Shown here one piece after another: positions 42,113-53,600 of a DNA stretch of 64,000 nucleotides. Under the pieces are notes generated by a model. It saw nothing but the letters and a program-made list of their open reading frames with translations, had not been told where the DNA came from and ran no database searches. Positions within the stretch are counted from its first letter, which is position 1. Each line of letters starts with the position of its first letter. The position numbers were made by a program, and so were the translations under genes. The stretch comes from Puffinus mauretanicus (Eukaryota > Chordata > Aves > Procellariiformes > Procellariidae), in contig JAJKFH010000374.1 of assembly GCA_023333565.1 (NCBI GenBank), positions 248,001-312,000 on the forward strand, in the 5' to 3' direction.

Positions 42113-45100
42113 CTGCAAGACAACGGCAGAGAGGGGTTGGGAGCCGGCCGCCCGTGCTCTTTCCAAACCCTGCCCCCGGGGGTTTCACCGTGGCGGTGGG
42201 GAGGTGGATGTGCAGTGGTGGATGTGGGGAGGTGGATGGGGGGAGGTGGATGTGCAGTGGTGGATGTGGGGAGGATGCAACGGTTTTATGGACAAGACCA
42301 AGTTCAAAACTGCCTGGATACCGTTGGCTTTGTGCTCCTGTGTTAGCCCTTGCCCCACTGCTGCGGAGGCCATGCTGCGCCTACCTGTTCCTCGGTCATC
42401 TGAAAGTCCTTCTGGAAATCAAAGATGTTGACAGAGTGTGGCACAACGGCATGGACGAGCTTCTGCCCGCTGACCACGATCCTGCAAGGAGCAAGGGCAC
42501 AGGGTGCTGCTGTGGGGTGACTGACCAGTGGCAGCCATGCTGCACCAAGCCAGTGGCCAGAGAGGTGGCCTTGATGGAGTCACAGCTACGTATGGTTTGT
42601 CCTTTCCCATGGGCTGCCTACTTCGAGATGCCAGCACGTGCTTTCTGCTGAGTTTGGCTGATTGCTGTCCTTGGGAGTGAGACACCTAAGTACCTTGACG
42701 CGTGTTGGCCTCGGAAGCCAAGCTTAATGACTTGTATCTAAATCCACCCCAACAGTGCTGCAAAGTTCAGAGCTGTACTTGGGACACAGAAATCAGAGGA
42801 CACCAATGACTGGTGAAGTCCTGCTTTGATCCAAAAGCTCATTCTGCAAGAGGTTTAAGTCTTGACTTACTCTGGGCTCTAATAAGCTGCTGTATTTATT
42901 GTCCCTGCTGAGGGAGTTGCAGGTAGCAGCGGGACTCGCCACGTGCGCAGGGAAGGCGAGGCGTCCCACCTCCTGAGCAGAACCGGATTTTGCATTTGCC
43001 AATCCAAATTACGAATGCAAGAGCAAAAACCATGGCGCAAAGCTGGCACGGAGGAGGCAGCAGCGCCTTCCGCCTGGCGTCGGCAGGGCTCTGCAGATGA
43101 GAAGTGCTGCGTAATTGCCTGTCATTTATCTCCACCTAAGCCACAGCAACGGCTGGTTCTTGCATGAAATCTTGCCCTTTCTGCAAAACCGCTTGCCAAT
43201 AAGCCTGCAAAGCTCTTTGTGCTCCTGACTAGAAGTATTCAGATCTCATTTCCCCCTGGACACTGCTTTATCTTTGAAGGCCTGACAGTCACTGACCTTT
43301 CCATATATTTTTTTTCTGAGACAGCCATAAACAGGGAACGGTTTGGCAATGAACCCTTTACCTGTCATACGGGCAGCTTGTGCTTCTCTTCACCGTTGTG
43401 TCATTTTTGTCGCTGATTAGCCAGACGAATTCAGAGTAAGTCCTCAGCCGGATGTTCTTCCACTGCTTTTGGGGAACGTAGCTACATCCAGCATTAAAGT
43501 CCCCCATGAAGATGAAGTTCTGGAAGGTAGGAGGGTTTCAAAAGTAATCATGAGGACAGCTTTTCAAAAGAAGAATGGCGAGGGCTGTTAGGGTCAACAG
43601 ATGCTCCCAATAACCCATACAGCTCAAACAGCGAGCGCTCATTGAGTGCGGTGGGGCTTCTCCTTTCTGCTGGGCGCACCACCAAGGCATGCTGATAAAA
43701 CAGCAGTTTTATCGGGAGATCAAGTTTAGTGATTAAAATGTGGAGAACTCCATGAAAATACGTCAAAGAAATACTCAAAATCTGGGGCTTGTTATCAACG
43801 GTTTTAAGATTATCGGGCTGTGAATAGCGAATAGCGTGCCAGGTGACTCGGTACCAAAGCCACTGTTAGTAACGTAGATGTGTCAACTAACCTCGGTTTC
43901 CCAGCGCTTTTTTAAGTCTGAATAGACATCATAGAGCTCATCAATCTCCCGTACTGCTGTCTCCGGTGTGGTGTGCAGAGGGATTATAGCAAACTCTTTG
44001 ACAGCTTAAAAACAAGGCAAAAGAACAGGAAAAAATGTAGTGGTTAAACCACACTGAATCACAAAGAAATAGAGATTGACTTGGAAGCAAGAAGGTTTTT
44101 CTGAAGAAGAAACAGCTTCTGTTCTGGCTGTGGATCAGAGGCGTTTGCTGTGTAATTGCACAGTGCTCCCCATCAGCTGCCCAGCCGACGCTGAGCTGCG
44201 ACGCGGTGAGGTGCTGTGTCAGGGCAAGGCAAACCCTGCTCCGACACCCACAGCAGTAGCTGCTCCTGGGGCCGTGCCAGCGGCATGGAACGCATCCACT
44301 AAACCACTGCCCATGGCAGCGGCAGAGGCTTTCCTGGGGCTGCCGGCCGCGGGGCTGTGGCGTGCACCGAGCTGCGGGTGATGCCAGAGGCAGCAGCCCC
44401 AAAGGCAAATGCTGCTCTTGTAAGGAAATGCAGCGCGGGGTCAGGATGCGGCCCCTTTTGCCTGCCCCCACCATGTGCTCGGGTCCAGCTGGCACCGTCT
44501 TGCTCCGTGAGACTCTCCAGTGGGAGAACAATTTGTTTCTGAAACGTCTCACCTGTTTTTGGAGACTGGAACCAGATGGCAAAGGGCTCTCTGGAGAAGG
44601 CATCCTCGTCCCCAGGCTGGGTGTCAGGGTACTGGTAGGTTTGTTTCACCGATACCAGATGTTGCCTGCAGCAGAATGAACAGGATAGGGGATTCACGCT
44701 TCTGGCTCGCTGGGATGTGTCCAACACCGACTCCATGCTCTGACCTGGATCCCGGGCCATGGTCCGGGACGGATACAGCCAGGCTGGTGGCTGCGCCTGG
44801 GACGATCCCCACAGCCAGGCACAGCCCATCCCAGCCGCACAGCCGGCACCTCTCCAGCTCCCTCGGAGCACAGCCATCACCACCACCTCCAGCCGTCTCT
44901 GCAGGGCTGCGACGCAGGAGGGCAGGGTAAGGGGCTGGCTCGTTGGCGAGGGGAGCTCGCTCACCTGTAGATGAAGGCGTACTGCTCCTTGTAGCTCCTC
45001 CTTCCCAGCCTCTCGCTGACCACGCAGCTGTATTCCTCCTTTGGCCCCTTCGGCTGACTGGAAGGAAAGTGGTGAGTTTATTTCTGCATTCACGAGGGGC

Positions 45101-47561
45101 TGAGGAGGAGATAATTTTGCCTGTGCCCACGGATACAGAGGCAGGTGGTAGAGACAGCAAACCCTTCTCTGGACCTGTGCTCCATCGCTGGCTCTTTCCC
45201 TCTACCCCCTTATTGCAGCCTCTGCCTCCTTTCAGCTGGGTCTGACGCCCAGCCAGGCGTACGCTGCTCTTCCCTCCGGACTGTCCGGCCAGGCAGGCAA
45301 TCCCCGATGGAAAGCAATTCCTAACCCTGCAGAAAGGCAGCTGCCCGGCCGCAGCCCGGCGCTAGCCAGGTGAGGGCCTTTCCCTCCCTTCTGTTTTCCT
45401 TTGAGAATTAATCATCTTCAACAAATTGAATCCACCTTGGTTATTTTGATCTAAAAATACGTGTTCTACAGTGGTTTGGGGGTGGCTTTGCCCCTGGCCT
45501 TCAGCGAGGCTGCCAGAGCCTGGTCCTGCCTCGGCGGCTGGGACAGAGCCCAGACCCTGAGCTTTCGCCCCGGTAGAGCGGCGCTGAGCAGAGCACGGGC
45601 GCTTGCCAAGCATCTTTCCCAATATTTGCCTACTTGCCCATGGCCACCCTACCTGGTGAGCTTCTCCACCAGGAGAGGACAAACCCGGTTCTTGCTCTCC
45701 TTTATTTCCATCAGCAACATTATGTCACAGCGAGAAATGATCTGCAAGGGGAAGGAGCAGAAGCAAGTTTGCACATGGTGGGTTTTGGAGGATTAGAAAG
45801 AGGTTAGAAAGAAGTGGCTACTGGTGTGGGGGAAGTCCTTTGTGGAAGAAGCAGTGCCCAGCCTGGGGTCATGGGAGGGGGGCACCCGCCGGAGCAAAGC
45901 CCTTCTGCTTTCGGCGCTGCCTCACGCCCGCGCAGGAGCTGGGAGAGGGAACTCGAGAGCAGAGCGGTTTCGGGTTTGTTGAAAAACTTCTGCGCCTGCC
46001 CCTGAGGAGGAAGTGTGGAGGGGAAGGGGCTGCGAGAGCCGCTGCTGCGAGCCCGCTCTCCCCCCGCCACTGCTGGGGTGCTGCCCCCGGCCCCCCCCAC
46101 CTACAGTCGGTCGCACTTTTCTCCCCTCCTGCCCCTTGCCACGTAGGTTTTCTTCTCTGCTTCGGACCAGTGCTGCACACGAGCATCCCAACTCGCTGGG
46201 TGCCCAGATGGATGTGGCAGGAGGATTTGGGGGGCATCAAGGAGAGCCTGTTTGCATCTATCATAATCCACTGCAATGGTCTCCATCCTTTTTCTGGTGT
46301 ATATACCCCTACGGTCCCATCGCTATGCCATGCCTTCCGAAAGCTGCGTGTGCCCTCAGCATTCGCCTGTCCCAGTCATCTGTTGCAGATCCCTCTGATA
46401 TAGCCCGCAGAGCCCAAAGCGACCCCCGGTCTGAAAACAAGGTCCCAGCACCCATGGGCTGCCGCACCGCAGAGGAGCCGCAGGGTGCTGGGGAGCGGGG
46501 GGAGGCTGCCCCAGCCTGGCTCAGCTCCGCGGCCGGTGCTGGGATCCCCCGTGGGAAAGCCCGGCTCACCCCGCAGCCCGGCATGCTCAGGGGCTTCCTG
46601 CTGCCCCCGGCTTTGTCACTCTTCCAACTTTGCGGGTGATATTCATGGAAACTTGTAAGAAATTAATATATTGCCCATAATTTAGTATATATTGCCCATA
46701 GTGCTGACAATATAGGAGGAACAATCCAGAAACACAAACCCCAGCAAACCCCTCTTCTCCAGCTGTTTGCAACGGAAGGATTAAAGCCCAACTAAACAGT
46801 GGCGTTCCTCGCTGCTGCCGTTCGGCACACGCAGCCGCCCTGCTGACACCGAGCGTCCTCCGTTACTGCGGCACCTCGGAGGGGACTTGCAAAAGCTGAA
46901 GTCCAAGACATGGTTCTTTTAAAAAGCTGAGTTATCGTCAGCTGCTGCAGAGGAAGCCTGATGGTGAGGGTTTATCTACATAAATTAGCAATCAGGCTTT
47001 TCAGTTTTGTACCACACTCTAATATGATACTCTCTGCTGTCCTGAGAATACGTTTAATCAGACAAGAATATTTCAGAATAGTTAGCGCATAAGCAAGGTA
47101 AATAATGTATCACAAAACAAAGCTCTGTGGATTCAAAGTGAACATTATTTTTACTGCGCACAGAGATTTTCCCCCTTTCCTAACTCCATTTCCAAAGGAA
47201 ACAGCAAATGTTGTTTCTGTTATATTCCCATGCAGGCTAAAATAACAGCAAACACCCTACTCAACCACAGGCTGATTTTTACTTTAAGAGTATAAAATGA
47301 TTTAAATTATTAACTCTTTTTTTTTTTTACTTGAAATTCAACTCTGAAAAATAAATAATGTGCAAGATTATGTAGCTAAGAAATCCTCCGACAGCTCAAT
47401 GTCTGTCTTATCCAGGCAAATGAACGTACCTTTACCACGGCATCAACGACTTCAGGTCTGGCTATTTTTGTTTCTCCAAAAGACCTCACATTGAAGGAGC
47501 AGATTTTTAGGCTCAGAGATGGGTTGAAATTGAAGAGCGAAAGCAAGATGAAGAGCAACAT
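41984..47561 (-). CDS. DNASE1L3: DNASE1L3, deoxyribonuclease gamma (gene-level entry, eight exons)
   Basis: DNASE1L3 is a secreted Ca/Mg-dependent endonuclease of the DNase I family that digests chromatin from dying cells and microparticles. Eight coding exons join without frame error into 307 residues (human about 305). Residues 1-17 are a hydrophobic signal peptide and the mature start LKICSFN parallels LKIAAFN of DNase I. Catalytic and metal residues are present: E56 (LMEIK), H153 (IPLHTTP), D187 and N189 (GDFNAGC), D232 (YDR) and D271-H272 (SDHFP). C192 and C229 are placed for the conserved disulfide. The C-terminus is a basic tail (SKKRRSRKSR), the feature linked to activity on membrane-enclosed chromatin. 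DNASE1L3 rather than DNASE1, L1 or L2 is supported by this tail, the ICSFNVRSFGE start and the place between FLNB and ABHD6. Confidence 0.96.
42198..42276 (+). repeat. 42-bp tandem duplication in last DNASE1L3 intron
   Basis: The 30-bp core beginning GAGGTGGATGTGCAGTGG starts at 42201 and again at 42243, a 42-bp period. The connecting part is a shorter GGAGGTGGATGGG variant. The G-rich strand is the plus strand, antisense to DNASE1L3. Confidence 0.85.
42385..42481 (-). CDS. DNASE1L3: DNASE1L3 exon 7
   Basis: The exon follows TCCTTGCAG and ends at GTAGGC. It encodes RIVVSGQKLVHAVVPHSVNI, then FDFQKDFQMTEEQ, the strand pair after YDR and the helix before SDHFP. Phases match exons 6 and 8. Confidence 0.96.
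43362..43519 (-). CDS. DNASE1L3: DNASE1L3 exon 6: GDFNAGC catalytic motif
   Basis: The exon follows ACCTTCCAG and ends at GTAAAG. It encodes NFIFMGDFNAGCSYVPQKQW, then KNIRLRTYSEFVWLISDKND and STSCPYD. D187, N189 and the disulfide pair C192/C229 are here. Pro230 replaces the Ala found in human DNASE1L3 and DNase I just before YDR. Confidence 0.97.
43892..44004 (-). CDS. DNASE1L3: DNASE1L3 exon 5: catalytic His
   Basis: The exon follows TGTTTTTAAG and ends at GTTAGT. It encodes AVKEFAIIPLHTTPETAVRE, then IDELYDVYSDLKKRWETE. His153 in PLHTTP is the family's general acid/base. Confidence 0.96.
44553..44665 (-). CDS. DNASE1L3: DNASE1L3 exon 4
   Basis: The exon follows TGCTGCAG and ends at GTGAGA. 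It encodes QHLVSVKQTYQYPDTQPGDE, then DAFSREPFAIWFQSPKT. The SREPF segment corresponds to NREPAIVRF of DNase I. The larger minus-strand open frame around it reads through introns and is not real beyond these borders. Confidence 0.96.
44965..45057 (-). CDS. DNASE1L3: DNASE1L3 exon 3
   Basis: The exon follows TTTCCTTCCAG and ends at GTGAGC. It encodes SQPKGPKEEYSCVVSERLGR, then RSYKEQYAFIY. SYKEQYAF matches the SYKERYLFVY element of DNase I. Confidence 0.96.
45653..45741 (-). CDS. DNASE1L3: DNASE1L3 exon 2: catalytic Glu
   Basis: The exon follows CCCCTTGCAG and ends at GTAGGG. It encodes IISRCDIMLLMEIKESKNRV, then CPLLVEKLT. Glu56 in LMEIK is the metal-binding glutamate of the active site. Confidence 0.96.
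46666..46700 (+). repeat. 14-bp direct repeat in DNASE1L3 intron 1
   Basis: ATATATTGCCCATA occurs exactly twice, at 46666-46679 and 46687-46700. Confidence 0.85.
47430..47561 (-). CDS. DNASE1L3: DNASE1L3 exon 1: signal peptide and mature N-terminus
   Basis: The first in-frame ATG after an upstream stop is at 47561, with A at -3 (CTGAAGATGT). The exon encodes MLLFILLSLFNFNPSLS, a signal peptide, then LKICSFNVRSFGETK and ends in DAVVK at GTACGT, phase 0. The open frame extends 18 nt further upstream without another ATG. The 5'UTR border was not identified. Confidence 0.94.
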
Positions 47562-47600
47562 CTTCAGGGACTTGGACAAAATGAGTCGCTACGAGTGTGG

Positions 47601-47640
47601 CTATAAATATATATATGTGCGTGTGTGTGTGTTTGTGCAT
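47601..47640. repeat. AT/TG dinucleotide tract with TATA-like sequence upstream of DNASE1L3
   Basis: A short (AT)n then (GT)n tract lies 40-80 nt upstream of the DNASE1L3 start codon. On the minus strand it reads TATATTTATAG, a possible TATA element. If used, the 5'UTR would be only about 15 nt, so promoter function is doubtful. Confidence 0.4.
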
Positions 47641-50600
47641 CCGTCCCTCTGTGGCCAGTTGGGAGGTCAAACCGAGCAGTCAGCTGTGTCGATCACGAAC
47701 ATGAACAGGAATCACTGTTTCCTCCTCTCCCGCACTTCCATCTCCCAGCACAAAGCAGCATGGAGACTTTGAACTTCTGCCTTGGGGGAAAACCGGCTCT
47801 TCCGAGCCAACCTCTCCATCCTGGAGAAGCAACTGCTTCTCCAGACTCCAGCATCCCTTCCCACAGGGAGGCACCCGCTGTGGGATGCCTGTCATGCCTG
47901 GGCACCAGTCGGGACCACCCCGGGCAGTGCCAGGCCAGGACCGGGCTCCCTGGGCCACCCCAGGCGAGAGGTCAAGAGCCTGCAGGACCAGGAGGTGGAT
48001 GGGGCAGACGGTGAAAGGGTCTGGGAAGCAGTGGTGGGGAGAGAGGGGGTTCTGGAGGGCACTGGTGGTGGGCACGAGAAACCCCAGTGAAAGGCAATGG
48101 TGGTGGGACTCCTGGACATGGAGATTCTGACCATGTCCAGTTCTGCTTTTGCCTTGGTCGGGAAGTCATGCTGCGAGAAAGCGATAAACCGTCCAGCGCT
48201 CCAGGCCACGCGCTTTTACCCGCTTCTCCCTTCGCCCAGAGCTGTGGTGTGCCCTGCTGCGGGACGGTTGCTGCAGGACGGCCACATTCATCTGCCCTCA
48301 GTTAACAGGGCCCGCTGGCTCGGCCGCCGCGGTGCAGCCTTGGGGCAGGTACGTGACACCCCCAGCTCTGCCCCCCAAGCTCCCGGCCAAGTGTCCCCAG
48401 CACAGCAGTCTCGGGCTGGTGACCCAAGGTGCGTGCACGTGGCGGAAGGGGACACATGAGTTTGGCCAAGGTGACACTCGGGTGAGGACGCTGCAGCTGG
48501 GGTGGCTTTTGCAGGGAAACCATGCCCTGCCCTCCCTTCCTCCTCCGCCGTGTGCCAGCCCTCGGCCGGAGATGCATTTGTCGGCCCACGATTTGGTATA
48601 ATGGTGGGAGGTATAACAAGAAGTCAGGCTAAATGGTGTCTTCAAGTGTCTTGGATTTTTCTCCCTGTGCTTAGAGGGTGCTTTCACATCCTCTCTCCTT
48701 TTCTGAGAACAGCCACAAAGGCTGCTTGCACCCCGCTGCCCTGCCTGCATGGCCACCCGTGCAGATCCAGATCCAGAAGCACCAGTGCATGGCTCCCCAC
48801 CCTGTCTAAATCAATTAACCAGGGTCAGATGGAGCCGGCACAAAACACAGCGCATGGGGGCTCCCAAAAACGCAGCATGACTGACCGCAGTGAGCTCCCA
48901 GTCTTGCTGGGGAGGTGGCTGCAGCTCTCCAGGGTGCGTGCTGCGAGCGCGGGAACGGGCACCACAAATCCATTTTGGCTAGACAGGGATTTGGAGCAAC
49001 TGCTGCTCGCGAGGGGCCTGCTGCCACGCTGCCCTGGTGCTTGCTAAGGAGCGCAGCCACCTGGGCAGCAGGCGTGCGACCCTCTGAAATAACAGGGGTT
49101 GTACGGTGCTTTCTCTCCGCTGGGTCTCTAATGAGCCAGCCTCGGGCAGGGCAGGCGCTGGAGGAAATTAATAAAGAGGGAGGGAAAGCCACAGCTTTAG
49201 GGGTTGTAAATCTCCCGCCTGACCTTGCTAAAAGTGCAGCGTGAGCCAAGGGCTTGTGATGGCGGCTGCAGCCTCGGGGTCAGAGTCATCAAAACCCCGA
49301 GCTCCCCCCAAAACCAGGCTCGCTTTGGCTACCCTGGCGTCAAAAAGCAAATGTTTGTTGTGGTGCCTATGAGGGCTTTAACCCTGAACCGCGGGGACCC
49401 GCCTTCATCGATGCCGTGTTTGTCCCCGGGACTGCTCGCTTATCAGCCTCCCCTTTCCCCTCCACCCCCGGCGTTATCAGCAGGACAGGCAGAGCCACCC
49501 TCCGCAGGGACAGGCAGCAGCGAGGCGACCCGCGGGGGGGACACGGGGAGCTCACGCTCCTTTCTGCACCACTTTATCTCTCTGTTTTCTGCACTTTCTG
49601 TGCATGTACTCTTTGCTCCTTATCAGGCCATAAAACCCGCTCGATGCGGGCTCGCGAACCCTGACAGTTCAGGGCTGTCCTCCTCTTGCACAAGAGGGGT
49701 GAAGCTGCTGGTGAAACCAACCTGGGTTGGGTTTTTGCCCCTACTCTGAATGATGCTGGGTGAGGGACACCACCTCCAGCTGAGCAGCACCTGCGGGATG
49801 TTCCCTAATAAAGCCCCTCCTCAGCCTCTCCCTGCTCCCAGGGGAGAAGAGGCCGGTGATGAGAAGAGGCAACGCCAAAGCCAGCTTGGGCAAGAGCTTA
49901 GAGCAGGGAGTAGGTGCTGCCCAGGCCCTGCCTGCTCCTCCTGAGGGTCCTTCAGCCAAGCTTTGCTGACAGCCTGTGCCGGGCGCGTGGGGGCTGCGGC
50001 TGGTGCATTGCTACCTCTGGAGCAGCGATTCAGCCCTCCGTCATCTTTCCACTCCCAGGAAGGTGCTGGGGGATGGATGGGGTGGGATGTGGCCCCATAC
50101 CATACGCCTGCTTAGGGTCCCCATGGGACAGCGGGGACATGGGGCTCCAGCATGGACGTGGGGGTTCCTCCTCTCCCCTCAGGCGCAGCCGCTTCCTTTC
50201 GGCCACAGCCCCAGCCGCCTCGCGGGGCACCCGCGGCTTTGTTTTTGCTGGCAGAGATGGACCTGGAGGATCTCTGACATTTCCTGTGCCTCTCTGGGAG
50301 GGCTGCGGGGAGAGACTGCGGGGGAGCCCACATCCCCTTCTGCTCTGTCCTGGCCTTGAAGGGCAGCGTGACTCACGGGGTGCTCCGTGGGGGGGAGCTC
50401 CTGTGGGGCACGAGGTCGCCCCGGGTCTTCACTCGGTGCCTGAAAATAACACTGAAGCTTTATTTCTCCTCCTGTGGGCAAGACGTGGTGTCTGTGTGCC
50501 GGTCGGGGTTTAGCGCTGCTGGGGACACCAGTGCTGCTGTGCACCTTCTGCAAAGGGCGCAGAGGCTGGCCCAGCCTGCCCGAGCCCCGGCCCCACGGGG

Positions 50601-53600
50601 TGTCCCTGCTGCCCCATTAAGCACCCCCATAAGCCTGTCCCCCCAAAGGGGAGCGTGCGGCTCTGGGGAAGCGCTGGCAGCGTGGGCAGAGGGTGGTGAT
50701 GGGGTGCGAGGGGGCGGTGCAGGGACCGGCTCCTCCAGGCTGGTGCTCCCCAGATGCCACCACAGCTCTGTTTTCTGGACAAGAGGCCCACGTGCTCCCC
50801 TTCCCATGTGCCAGGCTTTAAGGTGTTGGGTGTTTCTTAATTTTTATCATTTTTTAACCGAATTGCAGCTCTGTCAACATCCGCTGCGGCGAGGGGAGAT
50901 CTGTGGGAGAAGCAGGAAGGGCCAGCCCCAAAGTCACCAATGTCACTGTAAAAACAGGTTCCTTTGGGCAAAAGAAATGACCTTTGGGCTCTCGGTGACC
51001 TTATCACAACCATCAGGCAGAGTATTTTATCGCGGTCTCCTGGAATTTCAAGTTAATAAGTAGCAAAGCACTCGGGCCATTTTGTGTTGCTAAAGTTCAC
51101 CATTGGGCTGCAGACCAAATACGGTCATTTGGGAAGTGGCTTCGGTGTCAACCTAATGGCAATAAGTGTCCTGGCGTGACCCTCCGGAAATTCAGTATAA
51201 TTGAGGGTAAAAATATGTGGTGTGCAAGATACATGGTATGTTTTGAATCAATAGGGTCATCTTTGATAGTTAATCTTTATTTATAATTCTGGAAGGTACA
51301 TGTTCTACTTAATAAATTACTGTCAGGGCATAATTCCTTTGCTGGTACAGGACTCTGATAGGGTTTTCTTTTTCAACTTAATACGTCAGTATTGTTCAAG
51401 TAGTGGTTTAAAGCGTGAAAGCCTGCCTGCTAAAGCAGTTCAAGGAAAAATGCCTCATCATGTTTTCAGTTTCTTGAACGAGGCCACTTAGTTGAGACGA
51501 AGGAGAGCATGCGGCAATCTGAAATAAAGGCTTTGACGATTAGACAAGGCTTTGAAATTACCCCTCCATAAAGATATTGCAGCCACCGAATAAGGAGGTT
51601 TTTGTAACAATAAGTACACCCTTATTGTTAGCGGTCAACGATGTAATTAAAATGTGTGTAATATATGTATTACCTTTGAGTAGAGTTAAGAAACTATTAT
51701 TTAAAGCTGTTAACAGGCAAGCTGGTCTTGCTTTATAATGTTGTAAAAGTCAGGAGCATTTGTTCCTGTGTTTGTCCCAGGTTGTGCAATGAAGCCGCTG
51801 AAGAGTGACGGGGCGGCTGCCCGGAGCGGTGGCTGGAGGCTCACCAAGAGCTGCTTTTCGCAAACCGGGGTGAGCAGAGATCTTATCCCTGCCCTGGGGG
51901 GTGAATTTTGGCAGCTGTATGTCATTAAAGTTGCCCTCTGCTCGGGGCATGGCGAGGTGTTCCTCAACAGCAGGTCCCGTGGGTGGGCTGTGGGGCTCCC
52001 GCCTGCCCCGGTGCTCTCCCATGCCCACGGTTCCCTGGGGATTGCTCACGGCATCGTGCCGCAGGGCCAACACTGCCTGAGTGGAAATAGGTGGGCACGA
52101 GTCACCCTGGGAAGATGATTCACTTTGCCAAAGCGGCGTGCCGTCACTTGTTACGGTTGCAAACAATGCCGCCGTGCTCCCGGGGGTTTCATCACCCAGC
52201 AGTGGAAAATAACACGGAAGCCTTTCATCTGGTGGAGCAACGCTGCTCCTCAGCTTGGTGAGGTAGAAGCTTCAGTTCTCCACAGCTACCTTGGCCTGAA
52301 TCCAACCAGAGCTTCCACCCTCCTATGGAAAACTAGACAGCTTATGTGAAAGTCTCGCTGTCTCATTTCTGGGGACATAAGACACTTAATTCTGATTATT
52401 TTTAGGTTTTTTTTTCCTGTGACTAGTCTGACTTAGAGAGCCATTTTGTTTCTAACTGGATCGTAAGTCATCCTCTGCCCTGCTCACAGCATCAAAGCTG
52501 TGCTCCTGTGCCGGTGGGAAACCCGGCTCCTGACGCTGGGATTAGGAATGAGGAATTTTCGGCTGAGGGCCAGGATAGCTGGTGCTGGGCTCCAAAACGC
52601 CAGCAGCCTCGGGGGGTGATGCGGGGCTGACTCGGTCCTCGCCAGCTGCCGCAGCTATGTGATGAGTTGTGTCTGTGGGCGGAGAGGAGAAACGAAACGC
52701 ATGGGGCAGGTCAGTGCAGGTGCTGGCCTTTAATTTGAGCTTGCCACGCTGCAGCCTCCCCAAAAATGGCTTTGCAGGGTCCTCAAGGAGGTGCCCAGGG
52801 AGCTGCTGGGGCTTCCCCTCAAGCCTGGGGCTCGTCTGCTCTCTGCAGGGACAGGGAGCCCAGCCATGCCCTGCGTTCCCCCACGGCACCCCGTGCCACC
52901 CGGAGAGCCCAAGGTCTCCTCCGCTGTGCTGGGACGGAGGAGCAGCCTTGGCCCCCACCCGGCAAATTCATCACGGTGCTGCCAACCGCCTCGCCGGAGC
53001 TGTGACCTGTTGAAGCCTTGTCCCAGCAGCGGCTGGCTCAGGTGAACCCTGAAGATCCCTCCTTTCCCCGTCGCCACCAAAGGAGACACTCAATGACTTT
53101 TCCCCATGGCTGCATGCTGAGATTGTGAGAGCGGGTTCCCAGGTTAGCTCATGCCGTGTTTCAACATAAAACCACCACAGGTCTCTGCTTCAGCTTCTCT
53201 AGTTCAAGAGCCATCATCCGCTATGACTATTCCAGGGGCGTTCCCACCAGCTGGACTGGAATAAGCACCCGGTTATTCCTGGTGTGAGTCAGCGCTGCTC
53301 TGCACGTGTCCCCTGGGAGCCTGGGGCCACGCGTGAGAAAGTTGACCAAACAAATACGACTGCAAACAACATCTAAAGGCTTGTGAAATACCGCCCGTGT
53401 CTGCTTAGGTCTCTTTAGTGGAAGCTCATCTTTGCTTAGCCTAGCTTGACTGGGAAGCTCTTCAAACAAAACCCCAAAAAAGCTGCACGAAGCTGTGCCT
53501 CGCCTTCACCAGGCCACCTAAAAACCTCAATTTCGGTTATAAATCTCTTCTGACAGCTCATGTTATCAAAAGCTTTTGGTTATTGTAGTAAACTCTGACC

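Noticed and set aside
44299..45093. A 264-codon minus-strand frame spanning DNASE1L3 exon 4 and part of intron 3.
   Set aside because: Only 44553-44665 matches DNASE1L3 and has good splice borders; the rest is intron read-through.
47577..47579. A more upstream DNASE1L3 start (SLK before MLLF).
   Set aside because: The codon there is TTG, not ATG. The first in-frame ATG is at 47561 and gives a normal signal peptide.
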